Below are positions 8,447 to 16,392 of a DNA stretch of 20,822 nucleotides, in pieces. The position numbers were made by a program, and so were the translations under genes. The DNA lies in contig NW_013657651.1 in the NCBI RefSeq assembly GCF_000142905.1, positions 312,038 through 332,859 on the forward strand, given 5' to 3'. Every line of letters starts with the position of its first letter. Within the stretch, counting starts at the first letter, position 1. The DNA is from Thecamonas trahens ATCC 50062 (lineage: Eukaryota; Apusozoa; Apusomonadida; Apusomonadidae). Under the pieces are notes generated by a model. It did no database searches. It was given only the letters and a program-made list of their open reading frames with translations, and was not told the origin of the DNA.

Positions 8447-10404
8447 TCAAAAGCGGCCATCGATGATGGCCATCATGGCGGCGTCGTTGTCGTCCGAGTC
8501 GTCGTCCGAGTCGTGGTCGTCGTACTCGTACATGTCCTGCAAGAGCATGGAGTTGTCGGGGTCAAGGTCGACGTCAGGCTCGTCGTACTCGTCGGTATCC
8601 GAGTACTCCATGTCACGCGGGAGCTCGCCGGTCGACTGAGCGGCAGCGATGTGGGCGAGGGCGACCTTGTGGCGGTTGCGAAGGGCGGTGAGCGGGGCCT
8701 GGAGCGAGGCTGAGGCCGAGGGCATGGCCATGATAGTCGAGCGAGCATCGACGGCGTCGAGGCCGTAGGCAAAGTCCCAGATACGGATGGCGGGGTCATC
8801 CTCACCGCCGGCCGAGACGATCTTTGTGTCGTCGAAGCGGACCGAGGCGACTGGGTGGGCGGCACCCATGGTGAGCGAGGTGACGAGCGTCATGGTCTCG
8901 AGGTTCCAGACAAGGACCGAGCCATCGTCAGAGCCAGAGACAAGGCGGGAGCCGTCGAGAGCAATGCATGAGACACGCGAGGCGTGGCCGGTGAGCGGAG
9001 TGCCGAGCGGCGCGAGGGTGGCCGGCGACCAGACGTGGAGAGCGCCGGCGTCGCAGCCGGCGACGATGTAGTCTGTGGAAAGGGCGACGGCCCAGATGGG
9101 CGAGGCCGGTCGGGTGCAAGAGCAGACGAGGGTGCCTGTAGGTGTGGGGATGGGGTTGACAGAGGCGAGACCCGACCAGAGGCGAACCGAGCCGTCGAGC
9201 GACGAGGTGGCGAGCACCCCGAGGGCTGGCTCGACAGCGAGGGCGGTGATGCCGACCGCATGGGCCTGGACGGCGACACGGCAGGCGCCCGACGACTTGT
9301 CCCAGAGGCGCAGTTCGCCATCAAAGGCGCCCGAGACCAGGGTGTTGCCGACAACGTGGAGGGCGCGGACGCCAGCGGTGTGGCCAGAGAGCGAGCCGAG
9401 GCTTGCGCCCGAGTCGAGGTCAACAACGCGAATGTCGCCGTTCCAGAGGCCAACGACGGCAATGCCATTGGTGTCGTACTGGAGGGCAACGACCATGTCG
9501 TCAAAGGTGTTGTGGACGCGCGCGGCGGAGCCGGAGCGGATGTCCCACACAACCAGCAAGCCATCCTCACCGCCGGTCACGATCTTGGCGTCGTCAAACT
9601 GGAGGGCGTCGATGGCGCGGTGGTGGCCGTAGAGTGTGACGAGGCGGCAGTCGCCGCGGGTCCAGCGCTTGTCGACCGCGGTTCGGGTGGCGTAGATGCT
9701 CTTCCAGTCGTTGTTCAGAGACTCGTTAAGAGTGACGTAAGCCGACGACGATGGGCCCCAGTACGACCGCCGCCACGCTGCCTTGCACAGCGCCTTCCAC
9801 AGTGACTTGTCGTTGGTCAGTCGCCGCATTTCCCTGCATGTCTGCGCCAGAGCACACAGGCTAGTTGCGTCGAGGTAGCCTGAGGGATGGGGGCAGCCGG
9901 GAGGCGGATCACCGGCCAACGTCATGAATGGTTCACCATTGATGAACCATCCGGTGAACCGGGATTGAACGATGACACTGTCCATGTGGCGCCAGTCCGA
10001 GGTTGACGGTGGACATGGGGATGGGCAAGTAGGTGAGTATAGAGCAGACAGCTCAGAATTGGTACAGGGGTAGGTGGCAGCGGTATGCGGGTGGTAGGCG
10101 AAGGGGAGACTGTGCAGTGGCTGTGGTTCCCCGTGGGAGGGGGGTGCGGTGGTCGGCTTCCAGCGAGGTTCCGTGGCGTGACTTGCGAGCGCAAGGGGGA
10201 GGGGGGGGGGGGGGGGGGGGGGGGTGGAGAAGGGCCAGACGTACTCAGCAGTTCCAGACACAGCTCATCAGGGAGCATGTCGATGAAGGAGTTGTCCACG
10301 GGAGAGCGGGACAGTGTTCGTGGACGACGGGAAATACCCTGCCGGGCATTGGACTGGCGGAGCAATGACGTCGTCGTCTTGCCACCAAACAGGAACGCCG
10401 CCAT
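8447..10404 (-). CDS. F-box/WD40-repeat protein (SCF substrate receptor), two exons
   Basis: A 530-residue FBXW-type protein, predicted to bind SKP1 through its F-box and recruit phosphorylated substrates through its beta-propeller. Exon 1 is 10245-10404 and exon 2 is 8447-9879. The intron (donor GTACGT, acceptor CTCAG) splits the F-box, and splicing in phase 1 rebuilds it exactly: MLPDELCLELL joined to SYLDATSLCALAQTC, at about residues 43-85. A linker with NDWKSIY and KRWTRGD, typical of FBXW proteins, precedes seven WD repeats (about residues 130-410). Examples are LYGHHRAIDALQF...VVWD, LSGHTAGVRALHV...RLWD and LTGHASRVSCIAL...LVWN. The C terminus is strongly acidic (YEYDDHDSDDDSDDND). The basic N terminus is encoded by exon 1. 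The exon 2 frame stays open into the intron, so a single-exon call would carry a false Pro-rich N terminus and half an F-box. The gene is convergent with the coiled-coil gene, 47 bases apart. Confidence 0.92.
9880..10244 (-). other. Intron of the F-box/WD40 gene
   Basis: A 365-base intron with donor A|GTACGT and acceptor CCCTCAG|GC on the minus strand. A homopolymer of about 24 C on the transcribed-sense strand (10201-10224 as G) lies roughly 20 bases downstream of the donor. Rejoining the two halves of a canonical F-box proves the placement well without transcript data. Confidence 0.88.
10201..10224. repeat. 24-base G homopolymer (C on the sense strand of the intron)
   Basis: Pure G-run on the plus strand within the F-box/WD40 intron, preceded by further G-rich sequence (10195-10199). 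Confidence 0.9.
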
Positions 10405-11013
10405 TGGTCCCAATGGCGTGCGTCGAGGGAGAGACGGCGAGAGAGTGAGAGGGAGAGAGGAGTATGCCCAATTGTCCACTTTTTCTCTCCACTCACAATC
10501 AATGGTGCATCAATCAATCACGTTCGGGCCTGTGGTGAAGCTACGATGCATCAGGGCTTGCATCAGGGCTTGCATCAGAGCTTGCATCAGGGCTTGCATC
10601 AGGGCCTGCAACAGTTCTTCCGTCCTTCTGCGTCAGGGCTTGTAGCAGGGTTTGCACCAAGGCCTGCACCAGAGCTTGCAAAAGGGCTTGCATCAGGGCT
10701 TGCATCAGGGCTTGCATCAGGGCTTGCACCAGACCTTACACCAGGGCTTGCATCAGGGCTTACACCAGACCTTGCATCAGGGCATGATCTGTGCAACACC
10801 CTCATCACTAGCACACCACCAGTAGGAATCGGGAAACGAGGGCTTGATGGCGGCTTCGATCGGGATTCGGTGGGGGTTCGATGGGGCAGCGCCGACAGCA
10901 CTGACCTCATCAATGGCAAAACGAGTTTCCATCGAGTGGAGTGAGGGATTGACGGGCGGGGCTGGTGGAGGGGGGGGGTGACTGTAAGACTCGTCTGTGT
11001 TGGCAGCAAGGGC
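10405..11013. promoter_or_regulatory. Divergent intergenic region between F-box/WD40 and P-loop genes
   Basis: This 609-base interval holds the upstream regions of two divergent genes and a 12-bp minisatellite (10547-10795). A purine-rich GAGAGA patch lies near 10430-10465, close to the F-box/WD40 start. The end next to the P-loop start has a G-run (10969-10978). Open frames across the minisatellite exist on both strands but have only repeat composition, so I treat it as non-coding. Confidence 0.5.
10547..10795. repeat. 12-bp minisatellite, about 20 degenerate copies
   Basis: Tandem array of the unit CATCAGGGCTTG with variants such as CACCAGACCTTA and CAACAGTTCTTC. A short irregular stretch near 10618-10632 breaks it into two blocks. 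It lies between the start sites of two divergent genes. Confidence 0.93.
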
Positions 11014-12243
11014 ATGGGCGACGAGGAGACGAGGCAGAGGAGGGCAAAGAGTGGCGGAGATGGGGGTGGTGTCCGTGGTGTGGTCTATATCACAGTCGGG
11101 GCACAGAACTCGGGCAAGTCGACGTACCTGGTCAACGAGATCGAGGGCGAGGTGACCGATGTGTGTCTGGATGACGTCAACGGGGTGTATGTGGCCAAGC
11201 CGTGGGACCAAGTTGATCCCGGGAGCCAGGCTATGGTCGTCATGCGTGCGCTGGAAGACGTAGTCGTGCACAACAGCGCATCGCTCGATGTTGCCGTTCT
11301 CCAGGACCAGATCGAGGCTACCATCGGCGGCAAGGGCGGACAGAAGCGCAAGGCTCGGCTGGCTAAGCTTGTGGTCGACGCCATTGCTGGGCTAAATGCT
11401 GTGGAGCGTGGGCTGACGGCTGAGAACAAGTCGGAGACCCATGCCGAGTTCCAGTTCCGCGCCATCGGGCGCGCCATCCGCGAGAGCCACAGCCGGATGG
11501 AGGCGTTGATGGCCGAGGGGGTGAGCCCTTTGGCGTGGGGCAACACCAACGCCAAGCTCAAGGACATGCGGAGCGTAGTGGCCATGGCTCGCGATGCGCA
11601 GTACGCCGTCGAGTTTGTGGTTCTCCCGCTGGTTGGCTCCGACGAGCTCATGACTCGCAACCTGCGCCGCATGTGGCTAACCGGCAAGTACATTCCGATC
11701 GAGGCCATCGACCGGACCGCCGCCGCCATCGAGCGCATGTTGGCCGGGGGCGAGCTGAGTGTGGATCGAGTCCTGGGTGGGGAGCAGGCTCCGCGTGCGA
11801 GTGCTGGCAAGGGGAAGGCCAGTGGCCGCAAGTCGAAGCGGGACATCTCCGTAGAGGTTCCGACCCAGCCGGTGATACCTGCGGCGGCGCCGTTCTCAGG
11901 CTCGCCAGCCCGAACGCCGCACCCGATGTTTGGCCTTGGCGGCGGCGGGTGGTGGGCCGGTGGCGGATTGTGCGCGCCCGGTCGTGTGCTCCCTGTTCAT
12001 TCTGTGGGCGTGACCGGGCAGGCGACGCCGCGGATGATCGGGCCTGGAATGCACTCGCCCGTGTGGGCGCCGATGCCGATGGCTATGCCGATGCCGGCAG
12101 CCTTCTCGCATGCGGGGCCAAGTTGGCCGAGTCCTGTCCCGCCACCTACCGCCCCGTGGGCCTTTACCGCCTTTCCCTACCCGGCCTACCGCGCCTCACC
12201 CGGTGCGCCGTTGTACGGCCACGGTGCTCCACGATGGAGCTGA
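11014..12243 (+). CDS. P-loop NTPase / polynucleotide-kinase-like protein (NEDD4BP2 type)
   Basis: A 409-residue protein from the first ATG of the frame at 11014; the frame is open a few codons upstream but without ATG. A Walker A motif GAQNSGKST lies at residues 29-37 after the strand VVYITV. About 150 residues later, WGNTNAKLKDM followed by YAVEFVVLP resembles the DNTN...EM...Y.V.F.EP signature of AAA_33/NEDD4BP2-like kinases, a family related to polynucleotide kinases and CNPase. A possible acidic metal-binding pair occurs in CLDDVNG (about residues 51-57). These features suggest phosphoryl transfer from ATP to a small or nucleic-acid substrate, but the substrate cannot be deduced. Residues from about 265 onward are low complexity: first basic (GKGKASGRKSKRD), then Pro/Met/Gly-rich (PMPMAMPMP), as in RNA-binding or condensate-forming tails. 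The PX-SNARE gene follows on the same strand after 193 bases. Confidence 0.75.
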   Translation: MGDEETRQRRAKSGGDGGGVRGVVYITVGAQNSGKSTYLVNEIEGEVTDVCLDDVNGVYVAKPWDQVDPGSQAMVVMRALEDVVVHNSASLDVAVLQDQIEATIGGKGGQKRKARLAKLVVDAIAGLNAVERGLTAENKSETHAEFQFRAIGRAIRESHSRMEALMAEGVSPLAWGNTNAKLKDMRSVVAMARDAQYAVEFVVLPLVGSDELMTRNLRRMWLTGKYIPIEAIDRTAAAIERMLAGGELSVDRVLGGEQAPRASAGKGKASGRKSKRDISVEVPTQPVIPAAAPFSGSPARTPHPMFGLGGGGWWAGGGLCAPGRVLPVHSVGVTGQATPRMIGPGMHSPVWAPMPMAMPMPAAFSHAGPSWPSPVPPPTAPWAFTAFPYPAYRASPGAPLYGHGAPRWS

Positions 12244-12338
12244 TGATGCAAAGTGCAATCCGGAGAGCAATGAAGACAATGACATGTGTGATTGAGGTGT
12301 TGGGCTGTGCCATCGGGCTGTGATCGGAATGAGGGGTG

Positions 12339-12382
12339 TGAGCGGGCGGACAAGCGGGGTGCGAGCGGGCGGACAGGCCGGG
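12339..12382. repeat. Short imperfect direct repeat
   Basis: Two adjacent copies of a roughly 20-base G-rich unit beginning GAGCGGGCGGACA lie in the 193-base spacer between the P-loop and PX-SNARE genes. They could be a duplicated GC-box-like promoter element, but nothing shows function. Confidence 0.5.
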
Positions 12383-12436
12383 TGTGCAGACACCCGTCGC
12401 GCGGCCTGACTAGGCAGGGGGGCGGCCGTGTTAAGG

Positions 12437-13697
12437 ATGGACGACCTCGAGCTCAGCATTAAGATTGTGGATGTGAAAAAGGGTTCTGGACCAACGGTAA
12501 GCGCGTGACATTGTATGAGTGTGGGTCGTGTGCCTGTAGCTAAGGTGACGTGGGTGGGTAGAGCGGCATGGCTCTCCATGGCTGCACCGGGAGGGGAAGG
12601 GGGAGAGGAAGCCGGCGTCGTTGGCAATTGCGACTTACCGAAGATCGACATGTGGCTCATGAACGGTGACGGGTGACGGGACGGCGACGGCGGTGGCGGT
12701 GGCGGTGGCGGTGGCGGTGACGGGCGAGGGGGGATAGCGGTATGCCATTGAGGTGACCAACTCGACCGAGACATGGACGTTTCTGAGGCGATACTCGGAG
12801 CTGGCGGATCTCAACTCGGCGCTCAAGGCGGCTAAGATGACGGTGCCTGCGTTTCCGGGTAAGAAGCTCGGATTCGGCAACAAGTCTGATGGCTTTGTGG
12901 CCAAGCGGAGAGCAGGCTTGGAGGCGTATCTGGTGGGCCTGCTGCGGGTTGTGGGCATCCGCTCGAACGCTGCCTTTCGGGCGGCGATGGAGCTGGACAG
13001 CAAGTCACCCGACACGGTGGTGACTGCCAACGCCAAGGAGTCGTGGCTTGCGCTGTATCGGGCGCTGGTTGGAGGCTGTGACGAGATGGCCAGCCTGCTC
13101 GGGCAGATGCGGACAGCGAGCGCAAAGGGCCAGGACACTGAGCGGCTCAACACCAACCTGCGGGTCCGCATCAACCGGCTCGCCGAGGGCATTGCCACCC
13201 TCCGCACCGAGCTCGACTCGGGCAACCTGTCCATTACTGGCCGCGAGGCGATGCGCCGCAAGGATCTGCTCTCGCAGCTTACCATCCGTAAGGCCGAGAT
13301 GATCGAAGAGCTGCAGAGCGTGCGGGCGTCGGCCGGAGTCGGAGGCGCACCGCCGACATCTGGTGCCGCCGGGCGGTCGGCACTCTTTGCTGGTGCGTCG
13401 TCGTCGCGCAAGCCGCCGCCGACCAAGTGGGGCGTGGCCGGAGAAACCGAGGAGACGGTCGATCTCGACAACCGCGACCTCATCAACCTGCAGAAGAAGA
13501 TCATGGAGAACCAGGACCAAGGCCTGGACCAGCTCTCGGACATTATGGCGCGTCAAATCCAGCTGGCGAATGCCATCGGGCAAGAAGTGGACCACCAGAA
13601 CCTCATGCTCGACCACCTGAACGACCACGTCGAGTCGACACAGGCCTCGATCGACCGCGAGAACAAGAACATCATCAAGTTGAAGCGCAAGATCTAG
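12437..13697 (+). CDS. PX-domain Qc-SNARE (Vam7-like), two exons
   Basis: A 339-residue protein made by joining exon 1 (12437-12496, 20 codons) to exon 2 (12738-13697) across a phase-0 intron. Exon 1 (MDDLELSIKI...) supplies the first strand of the PX domain; exon 2 continues with RYAIEVTNSTETWTFLRRYS. PX hallmarks are RRYS at 37-40, the PxxP loop PAFPGKK at 57-63 and the basic KRR at 76-78. R38 and the basic pair are the expected phosphatidylinositol-3-phosphate contacts. A middle helical region (about 110-240) includes a second predicted coiled coil. The C-terminal 70 residues form a Qc-SNARE motif (about 268-332), with Q307 in VDHQNLMLDHL as the likely zero-layer glutamine. The protein stops at LKRKI with no transmembrane segment. 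PX plus soluble Qc-SNARE is the architecture of yeast Vam7, which acts in vacuole and late-endosome fusion. Membrane recruitment would therefore depend on the PX domain. Confidence 0.88.
12497..12737 (+). other. Intron of the PX-SNARE gene
   Basis: A 241-base phase-0 intron with donor ACG|GTAAGC and acceptor GATAG|CGG. Near its 3' end (12661-12722) is a run of GGTGGC/GGTGAC hexamers rather than a pyrimidine tract, so recognition may depend on the donor. Removal reconstitutes an uninterrupted PX domain. Confidence 0.82.
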
Positions 13698-14101
13698 TCG
13701 GCGTAGCCGCGCCGGAGGTGTGTCCGCTGGTGAAGACTCTTGTCATTGGCCAAGCAATGGCTCCCACCATGGGATAAAGGTTGGGAAAGAGAGAGTGTGT
13801 GTGTGTTTGGTGAGCCCTCGCGTGAGATGGTTTTCGAGATCTCTGATTCTCCCCTCCCCTCGCTCTCCCTCGTCACCCACACCGCCCTCCCTCTGCCCCC
13901 CCCCCTCCCCCGATCAGCTCCTCCTCCTCCTCCTCCGATCCGACGACTGATAGACTGGATGTGATCTTGGCACGACGACGCCCACCATCACATCATCGAA
14001 TTCGGATGCTCCCGGGGTGTACTGCCACCCGCCTGTGCCTGTGGCTGGTGGTGGCACTCCTTCACCAGCGGGAGCGCACCCCACTTTTCTTTGCCGTCGT
14101 C
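13698..14101 (+). promoter_or_regulatory. Gene-free interval upstream of calnexin
   Basis: A 404-base spacer between two same-strand genes. It holds a GTGTGTGT tract (13796-13805), a pyrimidine-rich stretch (about 13840-13935) with C-runs and a CTC trinucleotide repeat, and presumably the calnexin promoter and 5' UTR. An open frame enters from 13961 without ATG. No gene is evident. Confidence 0.4.
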
Positions 14102-16191
14102 ATGAAGGTCTCACGCAGCTGGCTTGTCCTGCTCATTCTTGGCACACTTCTTGCCACAACCATTACACATGGCCTTGCAGCAAGCTCTGGTGGTAGCATG
14201 GAGGGTGATGACCAGTTGGACGAGTTTGACGAGGCTGCTGGTGCCGGGAGCGCCGGGGCCGAGGAGGTGCCTATCGATGACGTACGCGATTTTGATGCGA
14301 TGCATGACGGGGATGGGGATGGGGATGGGGATGGGGATGGGGATGGGGATGGGGATGGGGATGGGGGATGGGGGATGGGGATGATGGGGGTGGGGATTCA
14401 CTTGGGATGATATGGGATGGCTATATGGGGTGTGATGGTTGGGGCGGTCGTGATGGTGGCGGTGGCGGTGGTCGTGGTCGTGGTCGTTGCTGGTGGTCGT
14501 GGTCGTTGCTGGTGGTCGTGGTCGTGCTGGTGGTCGTGGTCGTGCTGGTGGTCGTGGTCGTGCTGGTGGTTGTGGTCGTGCTGGTGGTTGTGGTCGTCGC
14601 TGGCGATGACGATGGCCGTAACCATGGCGGCTTCTCACGGACACGGCTGTGGCTGGCGACTTGGGGGTCGGCGCGCGTGTAGTACAAGCCGATCACGTCG
14701 CTCTCGTCGTCAGTGATCATTTACGAGTCGTTTGACGGCGAGTGGGACGATCACTGGATCCACTCGGCAACCGACGGTTACGAGGGCAAGTTCAAGGTGC
14801 TCGAGGCGCTGCATCTCGAGGGCGTGCGCGGCGACGTCCAGCTGACAATGCCCGAGCTGGCGAAGCGGTACGGCCTCTTTCAGCGGTTCGGCGCCCCGGT
14901 CGAGTTCTCGGGCGAGGCTGCAGTTCCGGCGCTAGTTGTTCAGTACGAGGTCCAGCTGCAGGAGGGTCTCTCGTGCGGCGGAGCGTACGTCAAGCTCATC
15001 TCGGCCGGCGAGGTTGCGGACGAGTTTGACGGGACCGAGCTCGACGGCGAGACGCCGTACTCAATCATGTTCGGCCCTGACAAGTGTGGCACCGAGTCCA
15101 AGGTGCACTTTATCTTCCGGCACAAGAACCCGAAGACCGGGGTGTGGGAGGAGAAGCACATGACCGATCGCCCGCTGGTCCGGGTCGACGAGGCCACGCA
15201 CGCGTACACGCTCGTTGTCCGCAGCGACAACTCATTCGAGCTCCTCATCGACGGTGAGTCGGTCCGCTCCGGCTCGCTGCTCTCGTCCGACGACTTTGAC
15301 CCGCCCATGCAGCTGCCCGAGGTCATCGACGACCCAACCGACTCCAAGCCCGCCGACTGGGTCGACGCCGAGACCATCGACGACCCCGAGGCCGAGCGTC
15401 CGGCCTGGGCCGACGCCGAGCCGTTCATTGCCGATCCCGACGATGTCAAGCCCGACGGATGGCTCGACGACGGGCCCGAGATGGTGCCGGACCCCGAGGC
15501 CGAGATGCCTGCCGACTGGGACGAGGAGGAGGACGGCGAGTGGGTGGCACCGCTCGTCCCCAACCCGGTCTGCGACGAGGTTGGGTGTGGCCACTGGGCG
15601 CCACGCCAGATCTCCAACCCAGAGTACCAAGGCAAGTACACTCCGCCGCAGATCCCCAACCCGGCGTACAAGGGTCCGTGGAAGGCGCGCCAGATCCCGA
15701 ACCCGGCCTACTACGGCGTCGTCTCGGACGCCTTTACCGAGCTCGCTCCCATTCATGGCCTTGCCTTTGAGCTCTGGACCATGTCGCCGGGTATTGCCTT
15801 TGACAACGTCCTCGTCTCGACCTCCGAGGCCGACGCCGCCACTGCTCGCTCGCTCGGCTGGCGGCCCAAGTATGACCGCCACGCCGAGCTCATTCGACGC
15901 GAGCTCGAGAAGCGCAAGCCCAAGTTCACCGACCAGGCCTCTGACGCCATGAACTACCTTCTCACCATCGGCCTCGCCAACCCGCTCCTCGGCCTCGCCG
16001 TCGCCCTCGGCATCGTCCTCCTCCCGCTCCTCCTCTGCTGCCTCTGCTGCGCCGGCTCCGAGACCCAGGAGTACGTCGTTGAGGAGTACTCGGACGATGA
16101 GGCCGACGACGACGATGACGACGGCAGCGATGCCGAGCCGCTCCCAAAGGCCTCGGGCTCTGTCTCGCGTCGTGCTCGCCGCAAGGACTAA
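14102..16191 (+). CDS. Calnexin (ER membrane lectin chaperone), two exons
   Basis: A 562-residue calnexin, the ER membrane lectin that binds monoglucosylated N-glycans on folding glycoproteins. Exon 1 (14102-14281) encodes the signal peptide (WLVLLILGTLLATTITHGLA) and an acidic N terminus. Exon 2 (14683-16191) starts YKPITS. The lectin domain shows SCGGAYVKLI and IMFGPDKCG, with C158 and C195 as the expected disulfide, and VHFIFRHKNP. The P-domain (about 270-405) has repeats of the KPADW type, then NPxY-containing repeats such as GKYTPPQIPNPAY, and a second Cys pair (C357/C362). The TMSPGIAFDNVLV strand closes the lectin fold. One transmembrane helix lies at about 489-517, ending in LCCLCC, possible palmitoylation sites. 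The cytosolic tail is acidic, then basic (SRRARRKD). The membrane segment distinguishes it from calreticulin. The exon 1 donor is taken as GAC|GTACGC; reading on would add a GD-repeat tail and a stop. Confidence 0.95.
14310..14390 (+). repeat. (GGGGAT)n hexamer array
   Basis: About ten tandem GGGGAT units, then imperfect GGGGGATGGGG variants. Runs of four G every six bases make it a candidate G-quadruplex on the sense strand. Confidence 0.92.
14450..14605 (+). repeat. GGTCGT/GTGCTGGT tandem repeats
   Basis: Imperfect hexamers (GGTCGT, GGTGGC) merge into about five copies of an 18-base unit beginning GTGGTCGTGGTCGTGCTG. It lies wholly within the calnexin intron. Frames read across it give Val/Leu or Trp/Ser repeats on one strand and His/Asp repeats on the other, which are not genuine proteins. 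Confidence 0.9.
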
Positions 16192-16317
16192 ACCATCAAA
16201 CCTCTTCCCTGCCATCATCCGCTCATCTCGTAACAGAAAAAGAAACCTGTCGGTCCTGCCCATCATTTGCCGCCGACTGCCGCCGACACCGCCGGCCGCC
16301 GCCGACTGCCGCCACAC

Positions 16318-16386
16318 ACACTCCTCCCCTCCCCTCCCCTCCCCTCCCCTCCCCTCCCCACCCCTACCCCCCCCCCCCCCCCCCCC
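16318..16386 (+). repeat. CCCCT pentamer repeat and 20-base C-run before the LIM gene
   Basis: About seven CCCCT units, then CCCCACCCCTA and a pure C-run (16367-16386), ending six bases before the LIM-gene ATG. It is either an extremely pyrimidine-rich 5' leader or part of a 5' intron. Confidence 0.9.
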
Positions 16387-16392
16387 TCCACC

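Larger units (their letters stand above)
14282..14682 (+). other. Intron of calnexin with two G-rich tandem repeats
   Basis: A 401-base intron with donor GAC|GTACGC and acceptor CGTGTAG|TAC, phase 0. It contains a (GGGGAT)n array and a GGTCGT/GCTGGT-type array. The donor is inferred from phase and from GTACGY donors in two other genes here. Downstream alternatives within the repeat cannot be excluded. Confidence 0.75.

Noticed and set aside
9880-10261. Pro-rich N-terminal extension of the F-box/WD40 frame
   Set aside because: It reads through the intron and its C-run. Splicing from 10245 restores a perfect F-box instead.
10547-10795. CRISPR-like array
   Set aside because: The units are contiguous 12-mers with no spacers, in eukaryotic DNA.
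10870-10885. GGTTCGATGG resembling a tRNA B box
   Set aside because: No matching A box, acceptor stem or anticodon arm could be drawn around it; no tRNA was found elsewhere either.
10546-10944. 132-codon plus-strand frame starting MHQGLHQGL
   Set aside because: Most of it is the 12-bp minisatellite, which by its length keeps every frame open; no domain, no conserved composition.
14284-14410. Read-through of calnexin exon 1 into a GDGDGD acidic repeat
   Set aside because: It ends in a stop before the lectin domain, while a GTACGC donor just before the repeat joins in phase to YKPITS.
14368-14720. Val/Leu- or His/Asp-repeat frames in the calnexin intron
   Set aside because: Pure products of hexamer and 18-bp repeats inside an intron.
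16267-16392. Upstream extension of the LIM frame (Pro-rich)
   Set aside because: Encoded by the CCCCT repeat and C-run. The ATG at 16393 has a good context and immediately precedes the Cys-rich region.
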